Origin: Skeletonema tropicum
Lineage: Eukaryota; Bacillariophyta; Thalassiosirophyceae; Thalassiosirales; Thalassiosiraceae
NCBI GenBank assembly: GCA_037178625.1
Contig: CM074131.1
Coordinates: 558,001-622,000 of the forward strand
Direction of reading: 5' to 3'
DNA length: 64,000 bases
Numbering within the stretch: position 1 is the stretch's first letter; each line of letters starts with the position of its first letter. The position numbers and the translations under genes were made by a program. This document shows, one piece after another, positions 10,992-22,787 of this stretch. The notes under the pieces were generated by a model. The model was not told the DNA's origin, did not search any database, and was given only the letters and a program-made list of their open reading frames with translations.

Positions 10992-12078
10992 TTACTCTTC
11001 CTCGCTACGGTCTCCGATCAATGACAAAACTCTGTTACTGCACTTGTTACGGAGAGTTGTGAGATCGGGAGTACTAGGGCTGCTGCCACATTGGTTCCTG
11101 ACTTCATTGCGGATTTGTGACTTGCACTGCTCAATGGCAGCGGAACGACATTCTCTCCTCCAGCGTTTACTAATGGATGAAGAATATCTAAACTTGCTAC
11201 AATGATTGTGGGCAATGATACGAGCTGACTCATCTCCCAAGTCAACACACTCGTCAGAATTGTCATGGAAACACTCTTTCTCCTTCTGAGCGACAATCTC
11301 ATTCATACCATCTCTGGCACCTCGACTGAAGGCTCTTGTGCGCCAGTTACCGCTGTTAGGATTCCACCCCTTATCACTGATTCTGCGATTGACGCGGTTT
11401 TGGAAGTCTGCCCAGGCATTGGCGCAGGAATTTCCCATATCACGCCAGATCCTCTCTGCTGTATTGCGTCCTGTACGGAGACCATCCTGGAAAGAAGAAC
11501 CGCCACTGCTTGAGGATGAAGGACGCCTAGTAGGATTGCGTGTTGGACGGGGACGGGAAGGACTGGAGGGCGAACGTCTACTTTGGCAACAACCGCGATC
11601 ACGATCACTACTGCGTCTAGTGCTACACGTCCATCTGCACGCCGTACGGCGATCGCAATTGTAAGGTCCAATACCATTGCAGTTTACGTTTGCGATGGCA
11701 ACAAACATGTTGTTGTTGTTGACGGGCTCGTCCTCGGAGTCCATCATCTCATCAAATGAGAATGTAGAATCCTCGTCCTCGGAGTCCATCATCTCATCAG
11801 CAGAGAAGGTAGAATCTTGGGGGTACTCGTCGAAAGATGAAGAGGGTTCAGAATCGTAGGTGTCGACGCCTCTAGAGGACTGCAGGTGGGTGAGTGGAAA
11901 ATTGATGGCAAAAAGGATAGGGGTGAGCCATTCGCAAGAGCACAAAGGCGAGGACAACATGTCATACAAATGATACATGACAACATGTCGAACAAATAAG
12001 TTTACTTACAGAGGCAACAGCGCCTGGAGCAGCGGCGGCGAAAACAGCCATGACGGCGGACACGTAGAGTAGCTTCAT
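10992..12078 (-). CDS. Secreted acidic/basic Cys-rich protein, copy A1
   Basis: Exon 1 (12010-12078) encodes a 23-residue signal peptide starting MKLLYVSAVMAVF. A 130-nt GT-AG intron leads to exon 2 (10992-11879); the product is 318 residues. The mature protein opens with SSRGVDTYDSEPSSSFDEYP and two copies of an acidic repeat, STFS(A/F)DEMMDSEDE, full of casein-kinase-2-like sites. An NNNN linker and a VAIANV segment follow. The rest is Arg-rich with 14 cysteines (CDRRTACRWTC, GCC, ECFHDNSDEC and others) and aromatic blocks such as ERIWRDMGNSCANAW. The family is not recognised. The charge split resembles proteins that assemble with mineral or polyanions, but that is speculation. A1 differs from A2, A3 and both B copies at its C-terminal end (NRVLSLIG instead of NEVLTLIG). 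Confidence 0.8.
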
Positions 12079-12286
12079 TGTTGAGGTGTAGTAATGATTT
12101 TTTGGTTTTTGATGTGTGTTTTTTGCTTTGCAAAAAAATATACCTATGGAAAAATGAAATGCAGGGGGAACCATGGGGCGAACCCAAGCAAGATCTTGCC
12201 CAACCACTCATATCGATTCCACTGTTAACGCAAAGATCGTATTTATTCCGCTGTCAGAACATGAGGGTAGTGGGGAGCTGGAGCGG

Positions 12287-12408
12287 ACGCGTGTCCAACA
12301 TTCTACGCTTGAAATAGAAGTATCGGACAATCATAATATTGACGCGTGTCAGATGAGATTGAGAAATACTGGCTGACGCGTGTATGTCAGATGAGATTGC
12401 TGACGCGT
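12287..12408. promoter_or_regulatory. Cluster of four ACGCGT boxes upstream of A1
   Basis: ACGCGT occurs at 12287, 12342, 12376 and 12403. Three are inside the repeated phrase TGACGCGTGT followed by CAGATGAGATTG. ACGCGT is the MluI cell-cycle box bound by MBF-type factors in fungi. Its use in this organism is an inference. Confidence 0.45.
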
Positions 12409-12639
12409 GTCAGATGAGATTGAGAAATAGCTGTAAGTGAGAAGCGAGAGTGATTCAGATGTATGTCTGCTCACAGCGCAGCGTCACAACTCACAACGAA
12501 CCCTATTAATAAGTGATTAGTTTAGGATGGTATAGCAAGAACTATTACGGTACAAGCTGGATCTGAACTTGCCCATTTTAGGTAACGAGAGGAGGCGGCC
12601 TATCTCGTAGTTCAGTAGCAAGTCCGCGCTCCTCTTGTC

Positions 12640-12811
12640 GCCTGTGCTAGAGGTGATGGCATGTTCCCCCTCCCTCCCTCTCTCAACTGCCTTTCGACAG
12701 GTGAGAGTGAGGGTCCTCACTCTTCCTCCGCCACCACAGAGGTGGGGGAGAGGGGATTACTCCAGGTGTGCCAGTTGGACATCCCCGGAGCGATCTCACG
12801 ATCAGCTGACG
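12640..12811 (+). pseudogene. Decayed retroelement 3' end, plus-strand copy (unit 1)
   Basis: The last codons before a TGA at about 12808 read RSDLTIS, the same ending as the minus-strand retroelement remnant at 14638. Upstream nucleotides (GTGAGGGTCCTCACTC...) also resemble that copy loosely. Only the 24-nt end is perfect. It is probably the end of a related element in the opposite orientation; a terminal inverted repeat of a DNA element is the alternative. Confidence 0.3.
12787..12810 (+). repeat. 24-nt inverted repeat, left arm (unit 1)
   Basis: It starts GGAGCGATCTCACGATC and is a perfect inverted match to 14628-14651. The pair encloses the Ulp1-like region. The similarity continues more weakly inward (CGCTTCAATTTCA on both sides). 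Confidence 0.7.
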
Positions 12812-13206
12812 GGCGCGCTTCAATTTCATCTTTTCTCGAAAAAAAGAAATTTCGCACGAGACCTTTAAAATTAAAATATTAACTAGAGGGACTACTAGCT
12901 AATTGGGACCCCCTGCGACAGCCGAACTAACCCACCCGCTCGAGACACCAGTGGCCAAACTTGATGCTACAACACCATACGAATAACTTTGGCCCCATGG
13001 TGACTCGAGCGGGTGGAATCGGGAGTTAGTAATCGACATCGCAGTACGTGCCCGCCCCAGCAGTGTCCTCTTGCGCATATAATCTTTGTGGGTCTGCAGT
13101 GCGGCTGTGTCTACTTCTTCAATCAAATTAATACACTGGCCGGTGCCGTTTTCGAGACACTACGGCCGAAGATAGATGGAGCAATAGGGGGTTCTCCCCC
13201 TTAAGG

Positions 13207-14442
13207 GTGGTCATTGCTCTTATTTTGTTGGAAAAGGAAAGTAATAGGACGGATATGTTCTTCTCTTATGGACAATTGGCAAAGCCGCTGAATGATTACC
13301 TTGCAACCAACGATAGCACCAGCGGCATGGCAATTGTGGACGAAAATTTAATCAATTCGGCATTTCAGACGCCAAAGAAGGCATCACCTTACCTCTCTTG
13401 CAGCACAATATTTGAGGGGCTTGATGGATATGAGGATTACTCCCAACATTATGTCATTCACATTGATAAAAAGAATCGTAAAGTTGCTTGCAACAAACTG
13501 CGCCAACTTTCGAAGTGTCGACGACGATGAAGCTAATCAACTGTTGCTCAACTTGGTATTAGAGGAAGAGGTGCGTGGGAAGGTGAAAAACTTCTTACGA
13601 GATAAAAAGAGTAGAGGGCATAAACAGAAAAAGAAGAAGCGCCCTCAATCGCAAAACTCAACAAGAGCGGCGGCGGCGGCAACAAATAGAGGAACAACAC
13701 CGTCCTCTGGGACACGTCAACCCATGTTGGCTCCTACTCCACCCGCTCATCCACAGAAGAAGAAGCAAAATACTCAGCCTACTCCAAACAAAAGTGGCCC
13801 TGAATTGCAATCTATACTTTCGGCTGTGAGCAATGATGAGCATGATACTCTCCAACAACAGCAGCCATCCGTTTTGCCACGTACCCCAGAATCAATTAAG
13901 CAATTCCTCTACGATGATAATGGGAAACTCAGTGCTGATATTATTTCCGTCATCGGTGAAGATAAGAATTATATGCTTCTTGAAAGAAAAGGGACACGTG
14001 AAGAAAAGGTCTCCGCTGTTATGGAATTCATTGCTCCTAGATCCCAATCAATCACAAAAACACTCACTGGCTTACAATGCGCATCAACATCATTGAAAAG
14101 ATTATATCTCTTTGGGACTCACAAGGCGTGAAGGAGGAGAATGTACTGTACACCAATGCTGCACTTCGATATCTTGGGGATGAGTACAGGAAGGCACATC
14201 CCGACAAGAACTTGATGGAGTGGTTGGGTGCTTGGAAGATTGAAGATTTGTCGGACGCAAGTCCTCAACAAGCAAATGACTTTGACTGCGGCATATTTAC
14301 TCTACTCAATCTTTGTCTGTTAGTCGAAGAAGGATCCATTACGAAAGATTCATACTCACAAGCATCTATCTACACAAAGGAAGTGAGGAATGCATTCGCA
14401 CACATTCTTTGGAATGCAAGTTCCAATCGTCCAGAGGTTTAG
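13207..14442 (+). pseudogene. Ulp1/SENP-like (C48) cysteine protease of a mobile element, unit 1
   Basis: The 3' part (14041-14442) encodes the C48 catalytic core in one frame: IPIN, then THW with the catalytic His, SLWDSQG with the Asp, and SPQQANDFDCGIFTLLN with the oxyanion Gln and the catalytic Cys. It begins right after a TAG that could be an intron acceptor (CTCCTAG at about 14034-14040). Upstream, 13207-13530 and 13412-14131 are open in two different frames; the middle piece is Lys/Gln-rich and low in complexity. The frame changes mean introns or decay. Ulp1 domains of this kind are common in eukaryotic DNA transposons, where they are passengers. Host SUMO protease is less likely given the setting. 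An unbroken product cannot be read. Confidence 0.6.
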
Positions 14443-14627
14443 ACATGATGTTATAAGCGAGTCGTAGTCATATATTCACATTAATAGAATGAATTATTGC
14501 ATAACACTTCCTTTTACTTCGTGTAGGTCATCGAGATGGGGCCCGAAAATTTTAAACTGCATTTTTTTGAGCAAGAGAAAATCGAATGAATCGAAAATCT
14601 GAAATTGAAGCGAGAACGCTCATTCGA

Positions 14628-14651
14628 GTCAGCTGATCGTGAGATCGCTCC
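14628..14651 (-). repeat. 24-nt inverted repeat, right arm (unit 1)
   Basis: Perfect inverted partner of 12787-12810. Confidence 0.7.
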
Positions 14652-15664
14652 CCGGCCCATTCTCAATGAGTGGCCGGATGCGGTGGTGCCTATCCCTACT
14701 CCCTCTGAGCAGGAGTGAGTTTGCCCGGACTAGGGCAAGGGACATGCGCACCCGCATAGAATATCATCTGGCCCCACAACCAACCAGCGACCTTTCTTTG
14801 CATTTGTCCATGGTTTATGGCTACGCTGACACTTTCATTTTTCATTTTTCAGCCAAGTGTTTACCCAGTTGACGCATCGCATTTAAGGCCTCTCTACCTG
14901 GCATTCCATCAGCCGTGAAGCAGAGGGGGGTGAAGTCCCGACGTCGTTCAGACAAGCCTCCTTGTACTTGCGGATTTTCTCCCTCTCTTGTTGCCTCAAG
15001 ACAGCCGAAGGCGCCTTGTTGCGGTAGGAGCGGCAGTCCGCGTTGGTGATGCGAGTGTCAAAGACAGTTCGACGCTGTCTCTGCAAGTGCCAGAAGTGGG
15101 AGACCATCACATCTCCACACTCTTCCTTTGTTGTCACTGGGGTGGATCAGTTGCGCTGCGTTGTTTTGTGTGGCATTTTCAGCATTTGCTGCGGCAGCAA
15201 CCTCTTCAGCAGTGCGTTGAGTACTAGTGTAGATAAAGGGTTCGTACTCAACGTCACCAGGAGTAAAGGCTTGCTTGCACAAGAAGGAGCCAAATTCCCC
15301 CGTAACATCATTGTGGCGGCAATGGACGACCCACCTTGCATTGGAGAGCATGTTCCACCGTCATTTTTGCACCACATCCATCGCATAGGTCTGGCATATC
15401 CTTCGGCTTCAGGTTGTACCGGAGACGTAAGTTGTCTCGAAACTCTTCAGCCAATAGGATCGTGCCATTGAGGCGGTTTGGGTCAGCCGTCAGCCAACAT
15501 CCAGTCTCACAGATCCGTTCCAACCTCTTCTTATCACCTGGTTTCTCTCTCCCCCACTGTGAGATAGTACTCAGCATCAAGCTTCTTCGCATCCTGCGAT
15601 CCAGTTCTAGAGCCATCAAAGCTGTGTACTGGTGGGTTTTCGGTTTTCGGGCAGAGTTCCCGAG
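14638..15664 (-). pseudogene. C-terminal remnant of a reverse-transcriptase retroelement (unit 1)
   Basis: The minus strand reads LLAEEFRDNLRLRYNLKP, then CDGCGAKMTVEHALQCK, then (one frame shifted) VHCRHNDVTGEFG, then (shifted again) VFDTRITNADCRSYRNKAP and a QEREKIRKYKEACL helix, then ALVRANSLLLRGSRD and a stop at about 14638. This order of a CxxC...H...C finger, an RHND motif and a basic tail is the C-terminal region of RT polyproteins from non-LTR-like retroelements of protists. There are at least two frameshifts, and the polymerase domain itself is absent. Its 5' edge at about 15664 abuts sequence of the gene array. Confidence 0.65.
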
Positions 15665-15964
15665 CTCTAGCTTGTGACTTGTGAGGTGGCAGCTGTCACA
15701 GATTATGTCACAACATCATTGACAAGAATACGCAGAAGAAGTCACATACTTTGTTGAATGAGAGAGCAACTTTGACAGCTCTCTTGAATCTTGAAGAGCA
15801 ACAGAGTTCTTCTGAAGAGACGGACTTTAATCCCATTTGATGACATAACTATCTGGTGAAGAATATTTAAAGGCACAAGAGCTGCATCATTCTGAATATG
15901 TAGAAGTGAATATGTAGAAGTAGAACTAAAGTAGTGCTAGAGTGGTAAACATAACTTCTCTATT

Positions 15965-15980
15965 ATAACAGTCCTGTTAT
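15965..15980. other. Same palindrome downstream of B1
   Basis: Identical ATAACAG-TC-CTGTTAT, about 120 nt past the B1 stop. Confidence 0.5.
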
Positions 15981-16099
15981 CATAGACTATGTTTGGTTCG
16001 GGTTCAGGCAATCAGCATCAAAAACAAACAAATCACATTCAACTAATTTCAGGCTCGAAGGTCAAATAATCTTCAGAATAATCCTCGGAATATCCAGTC

Positions 16100-17205
16100 T
16101 TACTCTTCCTCGCTACGGTCCCCGATCAATGTCAAAACTTCGTTGCGGCACTTGTTACGGAGAGTTGTGAGATCGCGAGTATTAGGGCTGCTGCCACATT
16201 CGCTCCTGACTTTATTGCGGATTTGTGACTTGCACTGCTCAATGGCAGCGGAACGACATTCTCTCCTCCAGCGTCTAATACTGGATGATGAAGTTCCAAA
16301 ACGACCACGACGAGGGCAATGATTATAGGCAATGATACGGGCTGACTCATCTCCCAAGTCAACACACTCGTCAGAATTGTCATGGAAGCACTCTTTCGAC
16401 TTCTGGGCGACAATCTCATTCATACCATCTCTGGCACCTTGATTGAAGGCTCTTGTGCGCCAGTTCACCCTGTTACTATTCCACCCCTTATCACGGATTC
16501 TGCGATTGACGCGGTTTTGGAAGTCTCGCCAGGCATTGGCGCAGGAATTTCCCATATCACGCCAGATCCTCTCTGCTGTATTGCGTCCTGTACGGAGACC
16601 ATCCTGGAAAGAAGAACCGCCACTGCTTGAAGGTGAGGGACGCGGACGGGGACGGGAAGGCCTGGAGTTTGAATTTCTACTTTGGCAACAACCGCGATCA
16701 CGATCACTACGGCGTCTAGTGCTACACGTCCATCTGCACGCCCTACGACGATCGCAAGTGTTCGGTCCAATACCATTGCAGTTGCGGTTGTTCACGTTTG
16801 CGATGGCAACAAACATGTTGTTGTTGTTGACGGGCTCGTCCTCGGAGTCCATCATCTCATCAGCAGAGAAGGTAGAATCCGCGTCCTCGGAGTCCATCAT
16901 CTCATCAAATGAGAAGGTAGAATACTCGTCCTCGGAGTCCACCATCTCATCAGCAGAGAAGGTAGAATCTTGGGGGTACTCGTCGAAAGATGAAGAGGGT
17001 CCAGAGTCGTAGGTGTCGACGCCTCTAGAGGACTGCAGGTGGGTGAGTGGAAAATTGATGGCAAAAAGGATAGGGGTGAGCCATTCGCAAGAGCACAAAG
17101 GCGAGGACAACATGTCAAACAAATAAGTTAACTTACAGAGGCAACAGCGCCTGGAGCAGCGGCGGCGAAAACAGCCATGACGGCGGAGACGTAGAGTAGC
17201 TTCAT
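16100..17205 (-). CDS. Secreted acidic/basic Cys-rich protein, copy B1
   Basis: Exon 1 is 17137-17205 (same signal peptide as A1) and exon 2 is 16100-17032; the product is 333 residues. It is a paralogue of copy A with three acidic repeats instead of two (STFSADEMVDSEDE, YSTFSFDEMMDSEDA, DSTFSADEMMDSEDE). It also has an extra NNR before the first cysteine block, a shorter Ser/Pro linker (SRPRPRPSPSSSGG) and the insertion PRRGRFGTSSSS near the C-terminus. All 14 cysteines of copy A are kept. No domain is recognised. Both intron ends are conserved with the A copies, so A and B arose by duplication of the whole gene before the 8-kb unit was duplicated. Confidence 0.8.
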
Positions 17206-17432
17206 TGCTGAGGTGTAGTAATGATTTTTTGGTTTTTGATGTGAGTTTTTTGCTTTGCAAAATTTATGGAACAATGAAATGCAGCGGCGAACCATGCTAC
17301 TTCTAGCGAACCCAAGCAAGATCTTGCCCAGTTCACACTTGTGATTTTCTCACTCATATCGATTCCACTGTTAACGCAAAGATCGTATTTATTCCGCTGT
17401 CAGAACATGGTGGTAGTGGGGAGCTGGAGCGG

Positions 17433-17495
17433 ACGCGTGTCATATAACAATTCCACCCAAGAGCTGAAATCGATGAGATAATAATGTTGACGCGT
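17433..17495. promoter_or_regulatory. Two ACGCGT boxes upstream of B1
   Basis: ACGCGT at 17433 and 17490, in the same relative place as at A1. Confidence 0.4.
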
Positions 17496-18449
17496 GTCAG
17501 ATGAGATTGAGAAATAGCTGTAATTGAGAATCGAGAGTGATTCAGATGTGTGTCTGCTCACAGCGTCACAACGCTTAATTACCCTTGGTCACAACGGTTC
17601 TTGCTTTCCTGTACATCAGACTAGCAAGAATCTCTATGTATGTACCTCTCCAGAGAGTCTCAAGCCCAGTTTACTCCTCCCTCAGGAGAAGTAGAACTGG
17701 CCTTCAAGTGCGGCAGGCGTTGGTGTGTTTGAGCACTTTGAGAATAGCGGATGGTCCGGATGCAGTACACAAAGTAGAAAGTTACACTGGCAAAAAAATA
17801 TTTGAGCTAAAGAAGGCTGCAAAGCTATGCTCCAAGATTTAAATTTAAATGCAGGCTAATCATTTGCGTCCCCTCACTCTAAGAAGTTGATACAAATGTT
17901 TGAGAATATGAATGTTAGTTCCGAATGCCAAAAACAACAGATACGTTCTGAAGGCATACTGTATTAGTCGTAACAAACCCCTCGCTAGCTATCTCTCGTC
18001 CATCGAAAGATTGTATCAACATCCCGCTAGTTAGAATGCCACACCATTTCCCTGATTCTTTCGAAAGGCACTCAAAATAATCGCGAACGGGGAGGGACCC
18101 GTGAAGCGCCAAGAACAAAAACGAATACTCAAGAATCCAGGGTTGTTCACATTCGTTTTGAGAAATTGCGGGAAGCCCGTAAGTGTAGAAATCCTTAATT
18201 ATTGCGGGAAGGAATTTTGTTAGGGTTAGTCATTGTTACATTTTGTTACACCAACATAACAGTGTTCGAATATCGTCACACAAATGTTACAGCGATTCTT
18301 TTGGCACCCTATCGTTTCGAATCGTACAACTGACTCATTTGATCGAATAAGTAATGCTGCCCGCATAAGCTATGATACGGCTAGGCAATGCTCTAGAGAA
18401 AAGAATTTTATTAGCTGAAGTTAGTGAGTAGTGAGAAGAATCTGCCGCT

Positions 18450-18483
18450 GACCCCATCGCCTGCCTCACGCAGGCATGGGGTC
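18450..18483. other. Strong hairpin in the spacer (unit 1)
   Basis: Arms GACCCCAT/ATGGGGTC and GCCTGC/GCAGGC form a 14-bp stem with one bulged C and a 5-nt loop (CTCAC). Confidence 0.6.
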
Positions 18484-18615
18484 GGCGTTCGAAAATCAAG
18501 ATACCTGTGCCTTCCTGAGGTTGCTGCTCACTGTTCAGCCTCGGCTGCGTGCTGCGCCTATGTACAACTGCTTTATCTCTTCTCTTTTCCTCGCACACGG
18601 TGCACCCTAGTTACC

Positions 18616-18685
18616 GTAATGCCGCTGCTAGCGGGGCGTAGGAGACGAATTTCACCATGGTCGAAGAGTGGATGTTTTGGTGAAT
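18616..18685 (-). pseudogene. Captured 5' end of the TspO-like gene (start of unit 2)
   Basis: About 70 bp match 10489-10558: the region just upstream of the TspO start, the ATG, and about 16 codons (MVKFVSYAPLAAAL). The rest of the gene is missing. It marks the junction created when the unit duplicated. Confidence 0.75.
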
Positions 18686-19005
18686 AAAGGGTCGGTCGGG
18701 TGAATGAAGGAGCGAGCTAGCTTGTGAGGTGGCAGCTGTCACAGATTATGTCACAGCATCATTGACAAGAATACACAGAAGTCACATCTGTACTTTGTTG
18801 AGAGAGCAACTTTGACAGCTCTCTTGAATCTTGAAGAGCAACAGAGTTCTTCTGAAGAGACAGACTTTAATCCCATTTGATGACATAACTATCTGGTGGA
18901 AGAATATTTAAAGGCACAAGAGCTGCATCATTCTGAATATGTAGAAGTGAATATGTAGAAGTAGAACTAAAGTAGTGCTAGAGTGGTAAACATAACTTCT
19001 CTATT

Positions 19006-19021
19006 ATAACAGTCCTGTTAT
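19006..19021. other. Same palindrome downstream of A2
   Basis: Identical sequence and spacing. Confidence 0.5.
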
Positions 19022-19141
19022 CATAGACTATGTTTGGTTCGGGTTCAGGCAATTAGCATCAAAAACAAACAAATCATATTCAAGTAATTTCAGGCTCGAA
19101 GGTCAAATAATCTTCAGAATAATCCTCGGAATATTCCAGTC

Positions 19142-20228
19142 TTACTCTTCCTCGCTACGGTCCCCGATCAATGTCAAAACTTCGTTGCGGCACTTGTTAC
19201 GGAGAGTTGTGAGATCGGGAGTACTAGGGCTGCTGCCACATTGGTTCCTGACTTTATTGCGGATTTGTGACTTGCACTGTTCAATGGCAGCGGAACGACA
19301 TTCTCTCCTCCAGCGTTTACTAATGGATGAAGAATATCTAAACTTGCTACAATGATTGTGGGCAATGATACGAGCTGACTCATCTCCCAAGTCAACACAC
19401 TCGTCAGAATTGTCATGGAAACACTCTTTCTCCTTCTGAGCGACAATCTCATTCATACCATCTCTGGCACCTCGACTGAAGGCTCTTGTGCGCCAGTTAC
19501 CGCTGTTAGGATTCCACCCCTTATCACTGATTCTGCGATTGACGCGGTTTTGGAAGTCTGCCCAGGCATTGGCGCAGGAATTTCCCATATCACGCCAGAT
19601 CCTCTCTGCTGTATTGCGTCCTGTACGGAGACCATCCTGGAAAGAAGAACCGCCACTGCTTGAGGATGAAGGACGCCTAGTAGGATTGCGTGTTGGACGG
19701 GGACGGGAAGGACTGGAGGGCGAACGTCTACTTTGGCAACAACCGCGATCACGATCACTACTGCGTCTAGTGCTACACGTCCATCTGCACGCCGTACGGC
19801 GATCGCAATTGTAAGGTCCAATACCATTGCAGTTTACGTTTGCGATGGCAACAAACATGTTGTTGTTGTTGACGGGCTCGTCCTCGGAGTCCATCATCTC
19901 ATCAAATGAGAATGTAGAATCCTCGTCCTCGGAGTCCACCATCTCATCAGCAGAGAAGGTAGAATCTTGGGGGTACTCGTCGAAAGATGAAGAGGGTTCA
20001 GAATCGTAGGTGTCGACGCCTCTAGAGGACTGCAGGTGGGTGAGTGGAAAATTGATGGCAAAAAGGATAGGGGTGAGCCATTCGCAAGAGCACAAAGGCG
20101 AGGACAACATGTCATACAAATGATACATGACAACATGTCGAACAAATAAGTTTACTTACAGAGGCAACAGCGCCTGGAGCAGCGGCGGCGAAAACAGCCA
20201 TGACGGCGGAGACGTAGAGTAGCTTCAT
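19142..20228 (-). CDS. Secreted acidic/basic Cys-rich protein, copy A2
   Basis: Exons 20160-20228 and 19142-20029 give 318 residues. It is nearly identical to A1. Visible differences are MV for MM in the first acidic repeat, KVRNQC for EVRNQC, and a C-terminal RNEVLTLIG shared with the B copies rather than A1's SNRVLSLIG. Signal peptide, intron position and 14 cysteines are unchanged. Confidence 0.8.
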
Positions 20229-20436
20229 TGTTGAGGTGTAGTAATGATTTTTTGGTTTTTGATGTGTGTTTTTTGCTTTGCAAAAAAATATACCTATGGA
20301 AAAATGAAATGCAGGGGGAACCATGGGGCGAACCCAAGCAAGATCTTGCCCAACCACTCATATCGATTCCACTGTTAACGCAAAGATCGTATTTATTCCG
20401 CTGTCAGAACATGAGGGTAGTGGGGAGCTGGAGCGG

Positions 20437-20558
20437 ACGCGTGTCCAACATTCTACGCTTGAAATAGAAGTATCGGACAATCATAATATTGACGCGTGTC
20501 AGATGAGATTGAGAAATACTGGCTGACGCGTGTATGTCAGATGAGATTGCTGACGCGT
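20437..20558. promoter_or_regulatory. Four ACGCGT boxes upstream of A2
   Basis: ACGCGT at 20437, 20492, 20526 and 20553; same layout as A1. Confidence 0.45.
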
Positions 20559-20789
20559 GTCAGATGAGATTGAGAAATAGCTGTAAGTGAGAAGCGAGAG
20601 TGATTCAGATGTATGTCTGCTCACAGCGCAGCGTCACAACTCACAACGAACCCTATTAATAAGTGATTAGTTTAGGATGGTATAGCAAGAACTATTACGG
20701 TACAAGCTGGATCTGAACTTGCCCATTTTAGGTAACGAGAGGAGGCGGCCTATCTCGTAGTTCAGTAGCAAGTCCGCGCTCCTCTTGTC

Positions 20790-20961
20790 GCCTGTGCTAG
20801 AGGTGATGGCATGTTCCCCCTCCCTCCCTCTCTCAACTGCCTTTCGACAGGTGAGAGTGAGGGTCCTCACTCTTCCTCCGCCACCACAGAGGTGGGGGAG
20901 AGGGGATTACTCCAGGTGTGCCAGTTGGACATCCCCGGAGCGATCTCACGATCAGCTGACG
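20790..20961 (+). pseudogene. Decayed retroelement 3' end, plus-strand copy (unit 2)
   Basis: Unit 2 copy of 12640-12811, with the 24-nt inverted-repeat arm at 20937-20960. Confidence 0.3.
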
Positions 20962-21356
20962 GGCGCGCTTCAATTTCATCTTTTCTCGAAAAAAAGAAAT
21001 TTCGCACGAGACCTTTAAAATTAAAATATTAACTAGAGGGACTACTAGCTAATTGGGACCCCCTGCGACAGCCGAACTAACCCACCCGCTCGAGACACCA
21101 GTGGCCAAACTTGATGCTACAACACCATACGAATAACTTTGGCCCCATGGTGACTCGAGCGGGTGGAATCGGGAGTTAGTAATCGACATCGCAGTACGTG
21201 CCCGCCCCAGCAGTGTCCTCTTGCGCATATAATCTTTGTGGGTCTGCAGTGCGGCTGTGTCTACTTCTTCAATCAAATTAATACACTGGCCGGTGCCGTT
21301 TTCGAGACACTACGGCCGAAGATAGATGGAGCAATAGGGGGTTCTCCCCCTTAAGG

Positions 21357-22592
21357 GTGGTCATTGCTCTTATTTTGTTGGAAAAGGAAAGTAATAGGAC
21401 GGATATGTTCTTCTCTTATGGACAATTGGCAAAGCCGCTGAATGATTACCTTGCAACCAACGATAGCACCAGCGGCATGGCAATTGTGGACGAAAATTTA
21501 ATCAATTCGGCATTTCAGACGCCAAAGAAGGCATCACCTTACCTCTCTTGCAGCACAATATTTGAGGGGCTTGATGGATATGAGGATTACTCCCAACATT
21601 ATGTCATTCACATTGATAAAAAGAATCGTAAAGTTGCTTGCAACAAACTGCGCCAACTTTCGAAGTGTCGACGACGATGAAGCTAATCAACTGTTGCTCA
21701 ACTTGGTATTAGAGGAAGAGGTGCGTGGGAAGGTGAAAAACTTCTTACGAGATAAAAAGAGTAGAGGGCATAAACAGAAAAAGAAGAAGCGCCCTCAATC
21801 GCAAAACTCAACAAGAGCGGCGGCGGCGGCAACAAATAGAGGAACAACACCGTCCTCTGGGACACGTCAACCCATGTTGGCTCCTACTCCACCCGCTCAT
21901 CCACAGAAGAAGAAGCAAAATACTCAGCCTACTCCAAACAAAAGTGGCCCTGAATTGCAATCTATACTTTCGGCTGTGAGCAATGATGAGCATGATACTC
22001 TCCAACAACAGCAGCCATCCGTTTTGCCACGTACCCCAGAATCAATTAAGCAATTCCTCTACGATGATAATGGGAAACTCAGTGCTGATATTATTTCCGT
22101 CATCGGTGAAGATAAGAATTATATGCTTCTTGAAAGAAAAGGGACACGTGAAGAAAAGGTCTCCGCTGTTATGGAATTCATTGCTCCTAGATCCCAATCA
22201 ATCACAAAAACACTCACTGGCTTACAATGCGCATCAACATCATTGAAAAGATTATATCTCTTTGGGACTCACAAGGCGTGAAGGAGGAGAATGTACTGTA
22301 CACCAATGCTGCACTTCGATATCTTGGGGATGAGTACAGGAAGGCACATCCCGACAAGAACTTGATGGAGTGGTTGGGTGCTTGGAAGATTGAAGATTTG
22401 TCGGACGCAAGTCCTCAACAAGCAAATGACTTTGACTGCGGCATATTTACTCTACTCAATCTTTGTCTGTTAGTCGAAGAAGGATCCATTACGAAAGATT
22501 CATACTCACAAGCATCTATCTACACAAAGGAAGTGAGGAATGCATTCGCACACATTCTTTGGAATGCAAGTTCCAATCGTCCAGAGGTTTAG
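21357..22592 (+). pseudogene. Ulp1/SENP-like cysteine protease of a mobile element, unit 2
   Basis: Copy of 13207-14442 with the same frame changes and the same His, Asp, Gln and Cys positions (catalytic core 22191-22592). The frame breaks therefore predate the duplication or represent real introns. Confidence 0.6.
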
Positions 22593-22787
22593 ACATGATG
22601 TTATAAGCGAGTCGTAGTCATATATTCACATTAATAGAATGAATTATTGCATAACACTTCCTTTTACTTCGTGTAGGTCATCGAGATGGGGCCCGAAAAT
22701 TTTAAACTGCATTTTTTTGAGCAAGAGAAAATCGAATGAATCGAAAATCTGAAATTGAAGCGAGAACGCTCATTCGAGTCAGCTGAT

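Larger units (their letters stand above)
17206..18615. other. Spacer between B1 and A2
   Basis: The first part (to about 18035) matches 28390-29188, the sequence between A3 and the RING-Sel1 gene, so it derives from that gene's 3' flank. 18036-18615 has no match to the single-copy flanks and holds no supported gene; it contains the hairpin at 18450. A short ORF at 17585-17842 (+) recurs in unit 2 at 25682-25996 with a different start and has no recognisable motif. Confidence 0.5.

Noticed and set aside
11303..11864. Long open frames antisense to or out of frame with the array genes (also at 16443-17012, 24601-25170, 27641-28162)
   Set aside because: They mirror the repetitive, Arg/Ser-rich coding sequence of the secreted proteins and have no start context or motif of their own.
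12640..12882. Protein-coding gene from the plus-strand frames here and their unit 2 copies
   Set aside because: Frames are short and proline-rich, and the shared RSDLTIS ending marks the area as retroelement debris.
18215..18230. TTAGGGTTAG as an interstitial telomere repeat
   Set aside because: Only about one and a half units are present, within chance expectation.
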